Positions 18,360 to 29,252 are shown, counted from the stretch's first letter. The stretch is 39,341 bases of DNA from Actinomycetota bacterium (GCA_009698815.1 WLPJ01000010.1:1-39341), one strand, 5' to 3'. Numbers and translations: made by a program. Notes: generated by a model not told the origin, from the sequence alone.

Positions 18360-19214
18360 ATGAACCTCAAGCAATCTTGGCGCAATCAACTCTGGCCGCT
18401 GCGCATCATGCGTATCTGGCTCGGCGTTACTTGGATATATGCAGGCTTTGATAAGGCTAGTGATCCGGGATTTCTAAAGGCTGGCTCATCCACATTTATC
18501 GGAACCCAACTTTCAGCGTTTTCGGTTAATTCTCCTATCGGATTGATCTTTAATAAATTGATAGAAAACTCAACTCAAGTTGGCATATTTATTATGCTCG
18601 CCGAATTCTCAATTGGTGCAGCAACTTTACTTTGGATAGCGCCAACTTGGGCGGCCTTCGGTGGATTTGCGATGTCGTTAACTCTCTGGCTAGCTAGCAC
18701 GTGGAACGTTAAACCTTATTTCTTGGCCAGTAATTCGGCATACACAATTTTATGGTTGAGCTATTTCTTATTCCTTTATGGTTCGCGCCGCCGCAGTAAA
18801 GTTTCATTAGATCGCCGCGGATTCATTCGCGGATCAACAGTTGCAGCAATCGCAATTGCCGGCGCCGGCCTTGGCAGAGTCTTTCCTAAATCAGTACCTG
18901 GTGCATCATCGGGTCCAAAAAATATTATTAAAGACGCTGTGGTCAAAGTTGGCCAAACCCACAACTTTGTTTCAAAAGCCGGAACCCCTGCAGTTCTATT
19001 TCGAACCAAAAACGGCATCTTCGCTTATTCGGCGGTGTGCACACATCAAGGATGTACCGTGCAATTTAATTCAGCGGCAGAGAATTTACAGTGTCCCTGC
19101 CATGGCGCAGTCTTTGACCCCTTTAATGAGGCAAAAGTAGTAACTGGACCGACAAATACTGCGCTGCCAAAGATTAAAGTGGCCACAGAAGGTGCCTGGA
19201 TCGTAGAAGCCTAA
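18360..19214 (+). CDS. DoxX-like membrane domain fused to a Rieske [2Fe-2S] domain
   Basis: The 284-residue protein joins two modules. Residues about 12-140 form a four-helix DoxX/TQO-like membrane domain. Residues 152-172 (RRGFIRG followed by a hydrophobic AIAIAGAG stretch) form an internal twin-arginine-like signal. Residues about 190-284 are a Rieske domain with ligands Cys227 and His229 (CTHQGC) and Cys245 and His248 (CPCHG), plus the Cys232-Cys247 disulfide pair. The layout suggests a membrane-anchored electron-transfer protein whose folded iron-sulphur domain is exported by Tat after Sec insertion of the helices, as known for actinobacterial QcrA. The redox partner is unknown; it is not a bc1 Rieske because no other cyt bc1 genes are near. 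Confidence 0.85.
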   Translation: MNLKQSWRNQLWPLRIMRIWLGVTWIYAGFDKASDPGFLKAGSSTFIGTQLSAFSVNSPIGLIFNKLIENSTQVGIFIMLAEFSIGAATLLWIAPTWAAFGGFAMSLTLWLASTWNVKPYFLASNSAYTILWLSYFLFLYGSRRRSKVSLDRRGFIRGSTVAAIAIAGAGLGRVFPKSVPGASSGPKNIIKDAVVKVGQTHNFVSKAGTPAVLFRTKNGIFAYSAVCTHQGCTVQFNSAAENLQCPCHGAVFDPFNEAKVVTGPTNTALPKIKVATEGAWIVEA

Positions 19215-19270
19215 TAAACTTATCAAGTAGATCACAGGAAACTCTAAATAAACAAAGGCATTATCAGACC

Positions 19271-20386
19271 ATGAAATTTAAAGGCACACCAATGAAAGTG
19301 ACTGCTGCATTTTTTGCTGGAATTTTTATTGCTGGAGGCGTTGCCACAGCGGCAAATAATTCAACAGTAAGCAGCGTTATTGTTTGTGCCGATAATCGCA
19401 CGCAAGCGCTGACCTTGGCCAAAACTGGCACTTGCCCGGCGAATAAGACGGCGATTGAAATTGGCAGCAACTCGATAAATGCTAAATCAATATCAGCACT
19501 GGTTACTCCGTCGGTAGTTTCAATTTCAGTAAGAACTGCCACTGGTGGTGGGACTGGTTCAGGTTCTATCTACAAAACCAACGCAACTTCTAGTTACATC
19601 ATCACCAATAACCATGTGATTGAAAGTGCGCTCACATCTGGCACCATCAAGGTGGAATTTGCTGATGGTTCAGAAATTGCCGCAACCATTGTGGGACGCG
19701 ATCGCATGTATGACGTCGCTGTTCTTTTAGTTAAGAAAGGCAACCTCCCAGCAATTGCACTTGGTGATTCTTCAAAGGTAAGTGTGGGCGATGAGGTTCT
19801 TGCAATTGGCTCCCCTCTAGGACTTGCTAACACAGTTACACAAGGAATTATTTCTGCGCTAAACCGACCGGTTACTGCTGGCACAACTGATTCAACTTCC
19901 TATGTAAATGCAATTCAGACAGATGCGGCGATTAATCCCGGTAATTCAGGTGGCGCACTCGTAGATGCGCAAGGTCGAATCATCGGAGTCAACTCGGCTA
20001 TTGCCACGCTAACTTCTGGAGGTACTAGCGGAAGTATTGGACTTGGTTTCTCAATTCCAATTAATGAAGCAAGGCGTGTAATCGATGAAATTATCGCAAC
20101 TGGAAAATCAACCCGACCAGTAATGGGCGTTATTTTCGATGATGTAACTGCTGATACTCAAGCAAAGATCATTCAACTAACTCCAAATGAAGGTGCCGAA
20201 AAAGCTGGAGTGATCGTTGGTTCAATTATTAAATCGATCGATGGCGCAAAGATCTCAAATCGTGACGCTGCAATCGTCAAGATTCGTTCTTACGCACCTG
20301 GATCAGTGATCACCGTTGTTATGACTTTGCCTGATGGCTCAAGTAAGACCTATAAGGTCACATTGGGAACAGCGCCAGCGGTTTAG
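19271..20386 (+). CDS. Secreted or membrane-anchored HtrA/DegP-like serine protease with PDZ domain
   Basis: The 371-residue protein starts with a signal peptide or anchor (about 8-27). A short Cys-containing segment with two cysteines (ICVAD-like region near 39 and Cys55) precedes the trypsin-like domain. The triad is His115 (ITNNHVIES), Asp148 (MYDVAVL) and Ser226 (INPGNSGGAL). A PDZ domain follows (about 280-365: GVIFDDVTADT, GAEKAGVIVGSIIKSIDGAKI). Such enzymes degrade misfolded proteins outside the membrane. Two starts are possible, ATG 19271 and ATG 19292; the second gives a more usual signal peptide length. It follows the DoxX-Rieske gene by 56 bp. Confidence 0.93.
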   Translation: MKFKGTPMKVTAAFFAGIFIAGGVATAANNSTVSSVIVCADNRTQALTLAKTGTCPANKTAIEIGSNSINAKSISALVTPSVVSISVRTATGGGTGSGSIYKTNATSSYIITNNHVIESALTSGTIKVEFADGSEIAATIVGRDRMYDVAVLLVKKGNLPAIALGDSSKVSVGDEVLAIGSPLGLANTVTQGIISALNRPVTAGTTDSTSYVNAIQTDAAINPGNSGGALVDAQGRIIGVNSAIATLTSGGTSGSIGLGFSIPINEARRVIDEIIATGKSTRPVMGVIFDDVTADTQAKIIQLTPNEGAEKAGVIVGSIIKSIDGAKISNRDAAIVKIRSYAPGSVITVVMTLPDGSSKTYKVTLGTAPAV

Positions 20387-20434
20387 TTAACGCGCGCTGA
20401 TTGCGTGGAAATAGATCTGTAACAAGTGATGGGG

Positions 20435-20440
20435 TAGCGT
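20435..20440 (+). promoter_or_regulatory. Candidate -10 box for the leaderless ACT-domain gene
   Basis: TAGCGT ends 7 nt before ATG 20448; no Shine-Dalgarno is present. Confidence 0.4.
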
Positions 20441-20447
20441 TACTCCC

Positions 20448-20687
20448 ATGGCGCTATTTAAGTTGCATATATCTCTACCCGATCGTCCAGGGTCACTTGG
20501 TCTCCTGGCATCAGCAATTGGCGCCGCGGGTGCCGATATTCGCGGACTCATCGTTTTAAAGTCCGAAGATGGCCGGGGCTTTGATGAAGTAACAGTTGCC
20601 GTGCCGGGTACTGATCCATCAGATTTAGTTGAGGTGCTGGGTTCAATTGGTGGCGTAGAAGTTATTTCCGTAACACCGCTAGATTAA
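20448..20687 (+). CDS. Small ACT-domain protein
   Basis: This 79-residue protein is a single ACT domain (LFKLHISLPDRPGSLGLLASAIGAAGADIRGL, then FDEVTVAV and a final VEVISVTPLD strand). ACT domains bind amino acids or other small ligands and usually regulate enzymes. Free-standing ones often form dimers with an unknown target. It lies between an HtrA-like protease and convergent galK, overlapping the galK stop codon by 4 bp (20684-20687), which argues against a terminator between them. The ligand is unknown. Confidence 0.85.
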   Translation: MALFKLHISLPDRPGSLGLLASAIGAAGADIRGLIVLKSEDGRGFDEVTVAVPGTDPSDLVEVLGSIGGVEVISVTPLD

Positions 20688-21817
20688 ATAGTAACTTTCG
20701 CTCCCGCACTTGGCAGTGAAGTAAAGAACCTTGGTTCGGTATATCCCGCTTCTTTAAATGCTGCAGCGATTGCGCGCTTAGCCTGATCAATATCTGCAAC
20801 CTTAAAGAGGGCGATAGCACTTCCACCAAAGCCGCCGCCAATCATTCGGCCGCCGAGTGAGTTATTTTCAAGTGCGGTATCCACGGCCAAGTTTAGCTCC
20901 GGACATGAAATTTCAAATAAATCACGTAGTGAAGCATGCGACTTAGTCAGAATCTGTCCAACAGTGATGAAATCATTATTCTTTAAACGATCTACACATT
21001 CATGAACTCGTTTTATATCGTTGACAATATGTTCTGCGCGCATGTATTCAAGTTCGGTTAATTTATTGCGAGAGTCTTCCAACTGAGTTATTGAGCAATC
21101 ACGCAAAGCTTTTATACCTAACTTTTCTGCAGCTGATTCGCAAGATGCGCGTCTTTCGGCATAGCCACCATCAACCAAGGTGTGATGTGCTTGAGTATCA
21201 ATTATCAATAGTTCTAGCCCGGCGCTGGCTAAATCAAGCGGGATCTGTTCTGTGCTTAAGTCGCGACAATCAAGTAAAAGCGCATTGCCCGCTTGTGCCA
21301 TAAGAGAGACTGATTGATCCATGATCCCGCATGGCATTCCAACAAAATCATTCTCAGCACGCTGAGCCAACTTTGCCAATTGCGCAAGTGAAAAGCCGGT
21401 TTCAAATAATTGATCGAGTCCAAAGGCCACCGAACATTCCAGCGCCGCCGAAGATGACAGTCCAGCACCGAGTGCGACATGGCCATCTACAAGAATCTCC
21501 AAACCGTCGGTGATGCGTTCGCCAAAGGCCCAGATCACCCCGCAGATATATCGCTCCCAGTTGCCTTCGCCACTTGGCTGTAGATCATCAAGGGATGTTT
21601 CAAAGATTTCATTAGGTCTCTGCATAGATGACATACGGATTTTTCTATCGGGACGCCGCTTTATCGCGGCATAGGTGCGGTCACTAATTGCAAAGGGCAT
21701 TACAAAACCATCGCAATAATCAACGTGTTCGCCAATGAGATTTACCCGCCCAGGTGCTTCACAAACTATTTCGGGGTTACCTGAAAATATGGCGGTAAAA
21801 GTATGTGCCAGTGACAT
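20684..21817 (-). CDS. galK: Galactokinase
   Basis: GalK phosphorylates galactose at C1 in the Leloir pathway. The 377-residue GHMP kinase has the galactokinase signature GRVNLIGEHVDYCDGFVMPFAI, the ATP-binding GAGLSSSAALECSVAFGL, the DQSVSLMAQAGNALLLDCR region with the catalytic Asp, and the C-terminal GGRMIGGGFGGSAIAL motif. It starts 4 bp after galT on the same strand, so galT and galK form an operon. No galE is next to them. Confidence 0.96.
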   Translation of the reverse strand: MSLAHTFTAIFSGNPEIVCEAPGRVNLIGEHVDYCDGFVMPFAISDRTYAAIKRRPDRKIRMSSMQRPNEIFETSLDDLQPSGEGNWERYICGVIWAFGERITDGLEILVDGHVALGAGLSSSAALECSVAFGLDQLFETGFSLAQLAKLAQRAENDFVGMPCGIMDQSVSLMAQAGNALLLDCRDLSTEQIPLDLASAGLELLIIDTQAHHTLVDGGYAERRASCESAAEKLGIKALRDCSITQLEDSRNKLTELEYMRAEHIVNDIKRVHECVDRLKNNDFITVGQILTKSHASLRDLFEISCPELNLAVDTALENNSLGGRMIGGGFGGSAIALFKVADIDQAKRAIAAAFKEAGYTEPRFFTSLPSAGAKVTI

Positions 21818-21821
21818 TATT

Positions 21822-22934
21822 TTAAAGAACTACATCCCGCAATTGACCCGCAGACTGTTCTGGCTTTAGATCCATAATAAAGGCACCCATCGCGGATTCG
21901 CTGCCGGCTAAGTATTTTAATTTTCCAGGTGCGCGACGAACGCTGGTGATCTGCCAATGTAGACGTAGTAAATCGCGTCCTTCACGTACAGGTGCTTGGT
22001 GCCAAGTCGCGATGTAGGCCATCGCAATTCCGAATACACCATCGAGTCTGCGTGTAACTTCTAGCGCAATTTCTGGGAAGGCATCGGATTGTGCGGGGGA
22101 GAGTCCTGCTAAATCAGCAACTGGTTTCAGTGGTGCGACGTGAATTTCAAATGGATAACGAGCCGCGTATGGAACAAAAGCCACCCAATGTTCGTTCTTA
22201 GCAACAATGCGATCTTCATCCTTTAATTCGCGGGCAACAACATCATCGAATAAGACGCGACCAGTATTTTCAAAGTGTAATTTTGCAACAGCTAACATTT
22301 TCTGAACACGCGGTGGCAGATATGAATATGCATAAATCTGACCATGCGGGTGAAATAGCGTCACGCCAACTTCTTCACCACGATTTTCAAATGGTGCGAT
22401 GTGATGGATATATGGCTCAAGAGATAGCTCGCGAACTCGATCAGACCATGCCTCCAGCAGTACGCGAACACGCTGCGGAGTTAACTCACCAAAAGAGCCA
22501 CCGTGATTATCTGTAAAACAAATTACTTCACATTTACCGGCGGCTGTTCCCGCATCAGTTTTGGTGCTGACCATATCTGGCGCCGCCCAATCGCCTTCTG
22601 GTTTGCGAAGCGATGGTGATCGGTTATCAAAGACAACGACTTCGTAATTAGAATCAGGAATTTCAGTTAATAGCTCACCGTTTGTTGGACAGAGTGGACA
22701 GAGCTCTTTCGGCGGCAAGAAGACGCGACCTTGACGGTGCGCGGCCATAACAACCCATTCATTAACCAAAGGATCAAGGCGCAATTCACCTATTCCGGGT
22801 TGGTCTTCTTGTGGGCGTTGATCGGCAGCCGTGCGAGCTTGACCATGGGAATCGTAATAACGGATTGTGCGGCCATCTGCCATCAATAAGTCGCTGCGAA
22901 TTACACCCGCGCTTAACTTCTTGCTCTGGCTCAT
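21822..22934 (-). CDS. galT: Galactose-1-phosphate uridylyltransferase
   Basis: GalT exchanges galactose-1-phosphate with UDP-glucose to give UDP-galactose and glucose-1-phosphate. The protein (370 residues from ATG 22934) has zinc-ligand candidates CPLCP, the NRSP segment (FDNRSPSL), and the active-site triad in LFHPHGQIYAYSY, with the central His of HPHGQ forming the UMP intermediate. A TTG at 22943 would add three residues; ATG is preferred. TAGAGT (22943-22948, minus) is 8 nt upstream, and the palindrome-like GGGTTATTACCC (22950-22961) lies where an operator between -35 and -10 would be. Confidence 0.95.
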   Translation of the reverse strand: MSQSKKLSAGVIRSDLLMADGRTIRYYDSHGQARTAADQRPQEDQPGIGELRLDPLVNEWVVMAAHRQGRVFLPPKELCPLCPTNGELLTEIPDSNYEVVVFDNRSPSLRKPEGDWAAPDMVSTKTDAGTAAGKCEVICFTDNHGGSFGELTPQRVRVLLEAWSDRVRELSLEPYIHHIAPFENRGEEVGVTLFHPHGQIYAYSYLPPRVQKMLAVAKLHFENTGRVLFDDVVARELKDEDRIVAKNEHWVAFVPYAARYPFEIHVAPLKPVADLAGLSPAQSDAFPEIALEVTRRLDGVFGIAMAYIATWHQAPVREGRDLLRLHWQITSVRRAPGKLKYLAGSESAMGAFIMDLKPEQSAGQLRDVVL

Positions 22935-22969
22935 AATGGGCAACTCTAAGGGTTATTACCCGAAATTAC

Positions 22970-24592
22970 TTAGTTCTTTATTTGATTTCGGCAGCCATCT
23001 GTCGTTGGCTTCTTTGTTGCCGTGGCAGAAGGTTTTGGAGTTGGCGCCGGTGATCCCTCTACTGCCTCACCGATCGCAAATTCAATTGGCGCCTTGCTAT
23101 CTGCGTGAGTTCCTGTCGCATCAATAAATCCGATTTGGCCTGCCCATAAACCTGCAGGAATTCCTTTAATGCTTAGCTTCCATGATCCACTAGTTGAGCG
23201 AACCACAGTTTGAACAGGTTTTGGATTTATTGGAGTTAATGAGTTAACGTAAAAGCGAACTGTGCCTGTGACAACAGGTCGACCATCTGGGCGGATAACA
23301 TCGACTTCTAATGACACTGGCTTATCTGCAGTTGAAAATTTTATATTCTTATATGTCAGAGAGCTTGGTTCCTGCTTTGGCATTTGATCTGCAACTTCAG
23401 GAACCCAAACTCCCTTAATCAAATCAAGAAAAGACGAGGGAGTGCCCCGAAAAACATTAAGGTCTAATCGAGAGCCCGGGACGCCATACTTCGGTGCGAT
23501 TCCGCATGATGAGTACTGCCAAATAATCCATTGCGATGAACAATTAGCTGTTGTCCAAGAGTGGACATAACATCCACCCTCTTTCAAACCCGGCTGAGCG
23601 ATTGGATCTGCCGGATCAATTGCATATTGGGCCAGCCAAAGTGGGTATTGCCGCAGTTCATCATCACGAACCATGGCACCTTCCAGAAAACTTGGATAAG
23701 AATAAATGATTGGGGTTCGTCCAGTCTTTTCTTTAACGAGCTTTAGAAAAGTTTTTGCCCACAAAGTTATCTGCGCCTTCGGCAGATAGCGTGTGCATGT
23801 TTTGCCAGATGCCGCGACACAGTTATTTTCAAGGTCTAGCGCGTAAGGTAGATCGCGTTCGTTAAATCCACCCAGAGCGCCAATTCTCCAAACCACTTTC
23901 TGGGCCTGGGTTTGCGCATCAATAATTACTTGTTCATCAGTCTTAACATTTGGCAATACTGCATAGTGATAGAAACCTGTATACAAACCAGCGGCCTGTG
24001 CGGCGGAACGATCCATAATCACATATTTCAAAGATAAGGCATCAGTATCATCTCGGGTATCGGATGCCTTAATCATTACAAATCGCATTCCAGCGGCATG
24101 CATCTTTGTGAATTCAATGGGAGCGTCATTGGGATGTTGCCACCTGCTTATGTCAGCGCCATGTATGCGACCACCAGGTCCAAGTTGATCAACCATTGCA
24201 ACCGAAGAAGCGTTTGAAATTTCGGCGCTTGCCCGAACGGTAATTTCGCGAATATTTGAGTAAATGTATTTACTTCCAACTTTTGCCTTGGCGCGATATT
24301 TAACTTTGGCATCGAGCGCGGTTGCAACAGCAATCACTTGCCAGGTTCCGACCTTGGCAGTCTTGGTTGTGAAACGAGTATCCTGCCACTTTCCATTTAG
24401 TTGAATCTGTACCGAAACTTTGATTCCAGATTTAGCCGGTTTTAAGGAGCCGTACAAAGTAACGATTGGTTCAGCGCCGCCCGGGGTTTGCTTAAGGGTC
24501 ATTGTTAACTTGGAGATAGCAGCGTTAATAGCAACAGTTTGCAGAGAAATGATGGCAAGACTCAGCGCCAAAATTGCAGCAACTCTTTTCAT
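22970..24592 (-). CDS. Secreted GH25-type lysozyme with N-terminal and C-terminal Ig-like regions
   Basis: The 540-residue protein starts with a signal peptide (about 1-24, ending AINAA). A beta-rich domain (about 27-120) is followed by a GH25 muramidase domain (about 141-365): HGADISRWQ with Asp147, FVMIKASDT, YTGFYHYA, the catalytic pair Asp253/Glu255 in YALDLENN, PIIYSYPSF and WIIWQYSS. A second beta-rich module (about 395-505) and a Pro/Thr/Lys-rich tail follow. GH25 enzymes cut the MurNAc-GlcNAc bond of peptidoglycan; here it probably remodels the host's own wall, since no phage genes are near. The ATG overlaps the stop of the upstream small gene by ATGA, implying coupling. Confidence 0.92.
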   Translation of the reverse strand: MKRVAAILALSLAIISLQTVAINAAISKLTMTLKQTPGGAEPIVTLYGSLKPAKSGIKVSVQIQLNGKWQDTRFTTKTAKVGTWQVIAVATALDAKVKYRAKAKVGSKYIYSNIREITVRASAEISNASSVAMVDQLGPGGRIHGADISRWQHPNDAPIEFTKMHAAGMRFVMIKASDTRDDTDALSLKYVIMDRSAAQAAGLYTGFYHYAVLPNVKTDEQVIIDAQTQAQKVVWRIGALGGFNERDLPYALDLENNCVAASGKTCTRYLPKAQITLWAKTFLKLVKEKTGRTPIIYSYPSFLEGAMVRDDELRQYPLWLAQYAIDPADPIAQPGLKEGGCYVHSWTTANCSSQWIIWQYSSCGIAPKYGVPGSRLDLNVFRGTPSSFLDLIKGVWVPEVADQMPKQEPSSLTYKNIKFSTADKPVSLEVDVIRPDGRPVVTGTVRFYVNSLTPINPKPVQTVVRSTSGSWKLSIKGIPAGLWAGQIGFIDATGTHADSKAPIEFAIGEAVEGSPAPTPKPSATATKKPTTDGCRNQIKN

Positions 24593-24861
24593 GCTAACTC
24601 TTCTATCGCAACGCTAATTTCAAGAATATGAGAGATTGAGCTCTTGAGTGAATTCTCCAACTTTTCTCTAGTTGGGGAATATTCATGTCCGCCAGCAAAT
24701 TTGCGCGAATCTGAGAAATCCAAGATCAGGGTGTGGCCATCGAACTCAGCCAAGCGGGCATCGAAGTAGGCAATCCAGGCAACGCGATCATGGCTTTCTA
24801 GATGATCTAAAACATCGTTCCAGCGACCACGAATTTCAGGCAAAGACAGTGGCGCGCTCAT
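24589..24861 (-). CDS. Small protein resembling the C-terminal domain of DnaX (gamma/tau)
   Basis: From ATG 24861 the protein has 90 residues. Its pattern RWNDVLDHLESHDRVAWIAYFDARLAEFDGHTLILDFSDSRKF, split over strands and helices, resembles the small domain near the C-terminus of actinobacterial DnaX (W-dVL-aW-A-dG-tL-L-F). This is my recognition of a weak pattern, and the free-standing form suggests a different role. TAAAGT on the minus strand (24874-24869) lies 7 nt upstream, giving a likely leaderless transcript. The frame extends to GTG 24870. It is coupled to the lysozyme gene by ATGA. Confidence 0.6.
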   Translation of the reverse strand: MSAPLSLPEIRGRWNDVLDHLESHDRVAWIAYFDARLAEFDGHTLILDFSDSRKFAGGHEYSPTREKLENSLKSSISHILEISVAIEELA

Positions 24862-24898
24862 GACGCACACTTTACTGGGTTGGGATATTTACTTCGCG

Positions 24899-25573
24899 CT
24901 AGTGGCGCGGTGAGCCGATCCACTTAAAGTATTCGCCAGTTAAAACAACTCGTAAGTTACGTGATCTATCAGGAGCAATGCGTAAATGTTGTGCAATACG
25001 AGCAACTATCTGTTCCACGGACTTCTCACTTACAAAACGCACCTTAGCGATCTCAGAGTTACTTAGCCCTCTGGCCACCAAACGGAAAGTCTCCATTTGT
25101 ATATCGGTGAAGTCGGTCAGCACTGACTGGAATGCGTTTTCATGAAGTGAGCCATGGCTATCAATCCATGACATCTTTTTCTTTTCAGAAACTGCCTTAA
25201 TCGAATTTACAATTGCGTGGCTTACTACGGTCAAATCCGCCACAGATTTCTTCAAAATCACTTGCGATCCGGTAGGTATCTGCTTCTCCGAAAGCCCAAG
25301 CAGTCTGAGATCAGGACATGCGGTCATCAAGACAATGCCAAGGGCGGGGTTTACTTTGCGGAATTTATTTACTAGTGCCAGCGCTTCTTCACCGGCAAAT
25401 TGCAAATCGATTAAAACAACCTTTGGAGATAAGAATTTATAAAGATTTTCGGCAATTTCTTCAGTGTGTGCTTCTGCGACAACATTTATAGAATGCAAAC
25501 GAAGTGAGGCGCTAAGAGTTGCTAACTCAAATGCGTCATCACTTGCTACAAGTACTGTTGCTGAATTGGGCAC
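24899..25573 (-). CDS. LuxR-type response regulator without adjacent kinase
   Basis: The 224-residue protein has an N-terminal receiver domain (about 5-120) with the acidic pair in VASDDAFE, the likely phospho-acceptor Asp in VVLIDLQFAGEEAL, and the conserved Lys in QVILKKS. A C-terminal LuxR/FixJ helix-turn-helix follows (about 152-212: LTDFTDIQMETFRLVARGLSNSEIAKVRFVSEKSVEQIVARI). It should bind DNA as a dimer after phosphorylation. No histidine kinase is encoded nearby, so it is an orphan here. The start is GTG 25573, with AGGGG immediately before it and TACCTT 5 nt upstream. Confidence 0.9.
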   Translation of the reverse strand: MPNSATVLVASDDAFELATLSASLRLHSINVVAEAHTEEIAENLYKFLSPKVVLIDLQFAGEEALALVNKFRKVNPALGIVLMTACPDLRLLGLSEKQIPTGSQVILKKSVADLTVVSHAIVNSIKAVSEKKKMSWIDSHGSLHENAFQSVLTDFTDIQMETFRLVARGLSNSEIAKVRFVSEKSVEQIVARIAQHLRIAPDRSRNLRVVLTGEYFKWIGSPRH

Positions 25574-25644
25574 CCCTAAAGGTAGCCCTGATAAGTAACG
25601 CGCGTGTACTGAAACAAAAAAGAAATGAAAAAATGGGGGAAGCC

Positions 25645-25959
25645 CTATTTAATCATTTTTCTAATTACTTTAGCAATAAATTCAATAATTGACGCAGCAA
25701 AGGTAGGGTCATCCTTAGCGCTAGCTAAGTTATAAATATATTCACCAGTTGCATCAACTTTTAAGAGTACTACTGCGCCTAACTTTTAATTTGCCGTCAC
25801 CACTCATTTGGATGGCACTGATTCAACTGCTTTAGTGCTAGCACTCATTTCTTGGTCTTCAAGTAGCTTTGCCAGTATTTGCGTATCAAGAATCGCCAGA
25901 GCAGTCAGCGCCTTCAAAAGAGAAAATCAACGATGGCGTAATAATTTTTGGGTTTTCAT
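25645..25959 (-). pseudogene. Possible decayed ORF with three in-frame stops
   Basis: One minus-strand frame runs from ATG 25959 to TAG 25645 (104 codons) but is broken by TGA 25927-25929, TGA 25804-25806 and TAA 25786-25788. The pieces read like protein: LKALTALAILDTQILAKLLE, DQEMSASTKAVESVPSK and DATGEYIYNLASAKDDPTFA followed by an amphipathic Ile/Lys-rich end. I do not recognise a family. Three stops in 104 codons is not rarer than chance in AT-rich DNA, so this could equally be noncoding. Confidence 0.25.
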
Positions 25960-25979
25960 GACTCTTTTCGATCGGAAAA

Positions 25980-26008
25980 TTGGAGTTTACTTATTTTGCA
26001 AGTATTCT
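25980..26008 (+). promoter_or_regulatory. Candidate promoter of the oxidoreductase at 26016
   Basis: TTGGAG (25980-25985) and TATTCT (26003-26008) with a 17-nt spacer; the -10 ends 7 nt before ATG 26016, so the transcript would be leaderless. Confidence 0.5.
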
Positions 26009-26015
26009 CACCGCC

Positions 26016-26993
26016 ATGGAAAAAGTACGCTGGGGATTTATCGGTGCAGGTTATATTGCTAAGTTGGCGCTCTATCCAGCGCTGCTAAATTCAAACGATG
26101 GTGAAATTTATGCAGTTGGCTCTAAAGATATAGAGCGTGGTAAATCACTTTCACCTTCTGGTCTGGTTTATACAGATTATGACGAGTTACTTGCTGATCC
26201 AAAAGTTGAAGCCATTTATATTTCACTTCCAAATTCGTTACATATTGAATGGTCAATCAAAGCAATGCGCGCTGGCAAGCATGTGCTTTGCGAAAAGCCA
26301 GCTGCGATGAACGTTGCACAGCTAAAGGAAGCAATTGCTGTTGCAAATGAAACTGGACTTATTTTTCTGGAGGCCAGTTGGAATCGTTGGCATCCCCGCA
26401 CCATTCGCCTTAAGGAAATTGTCGATTCAGGGATAATCGGTGAAGTAAAAGACATTCGTAGCGCATTTACCTACGACGGTCTTGATCCAAGCAATATCCG
26501 CGCCATTCACGAACTAGGTGGCGGGGGACTTTATGACCTTGGGCCATATTCTGTTGCCGCTCCTATTTGGTTGATGGACTTTGCCCCAGTTAGCAATATT
26601 GCAACTCAAGTTAACTGGCATCCAGGTGGATGCGATGAAACCGTAACAACTTCATTTGATATTGGTGGTGCGCATGCTGAAGCGCTTACTTCAATGAACA
26701 CCCCACTCACTCTTTACTTTGATGTCATTGGCACAAAGGGCCGTGTCTCTTTAACCGGCAATGATGCCTTTAATTCACACAACAAGCCAAGCACTCTGGA
26801 AATTGAGATCGATGGGAAGATCACTGTTGAAAACTTCGCTGCTTGTGATCCGTATCAACTAATGGCTGATTCGATGTCACGTCGAATTCGCGGGGGACAA
26901 GGCTGGCTAATGCCGCATTCTGACTCAATCGCATTTGCTGAAGTCTTTGATCGCGCATTTGAGGTCATGGGTCGTCCGTACACATCGGGTTAA
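26016..26993 (+). CDS. Gfo/Idh/MocA family NAD(P)-dependent oxidoreductase
   Basis: The 325-residue protein has the Rossmann motif VRWGFIGAGYIAKLALYPAL, the family motif VLCEKPAAMNVAQLK and the C-terminal GGGGLYDLGPYSVAAPIWLM segment, again of the dihydrodiol-dehydrogenase-like branch and similar in layout to the gene at 6481. The substrate is unknown, likely a sugar or cyclic polyol. An upstream in-frame TTG at 25980 exists, but ATG 26016 matches family N-termini and has a well-placed TATTCT box. It stands alone, with katG 84 bp downstream. Confidence 0.9.
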   Translation: MEKVRWGFIGAGYIAKLALYPALLNSNDGEIYAVGSKDIERGKSLSPSGLVYTDYDELLADPKVEAIYISLPNSLHIEWSIKAMRAGKHVLCEKPAAMNVAQLKEAIAVANETGLIFLEASWNRWHPRTIRLKEIVDSGIIGEVKDIRSAFTYDGLDPSNIRAIHELGGGGLYDLGPYSVAAPIWLMDFAPVSNIATQVNWHPGGCDETVTTSFDIGGAHAEALTSMNTPLTLYFDVIGTKGRVSLTGNDAFNSHNKPSTLEIEIDGKITVENFAACDPYQLMADSMSRRIRGGQGWLMPHSDSIAFAEVFDRAFEVMGRPYTSG

Positions 26994-27044
26994 TTCTTAT
27001 ATTTTGAGATTTTCTGAAGTGGCGTTTAGTTCAGCGTTAGATAG

Positions 27045-29249
<2,205 letters not shown>

Positions 29250-29252
29250 GTA

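Larger units (their letters stand above)
25574..26015. other. Gene-poor intergenic stretch (about 440 bp)
   Basis: No intact gene is supported. It is AT-rich and holds a possible decayed ORF on the minus strand (25645-25959, listed separately) and the promoter of the oxidoreductase at 26016. A plus-strand open frame at 25808-26062 has no family resemblance and is treated as chance. Confidence 0.6.

Noticed and set aside
22970-24592. GH25 lysozyme as a phage endolysin
   Set aside because: It has a signal peptide and no holin, structural or integrase genes are near; it sits among housekeeping genes.
25880-25960. A minus-strand reading FSFEGADCSGDS that recalls the P-loop of thymidylate kinase
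   Set aside because: It lacks the P-loop lysine, ends at a stop at once and nothing downstream fits the family; treated as chance.
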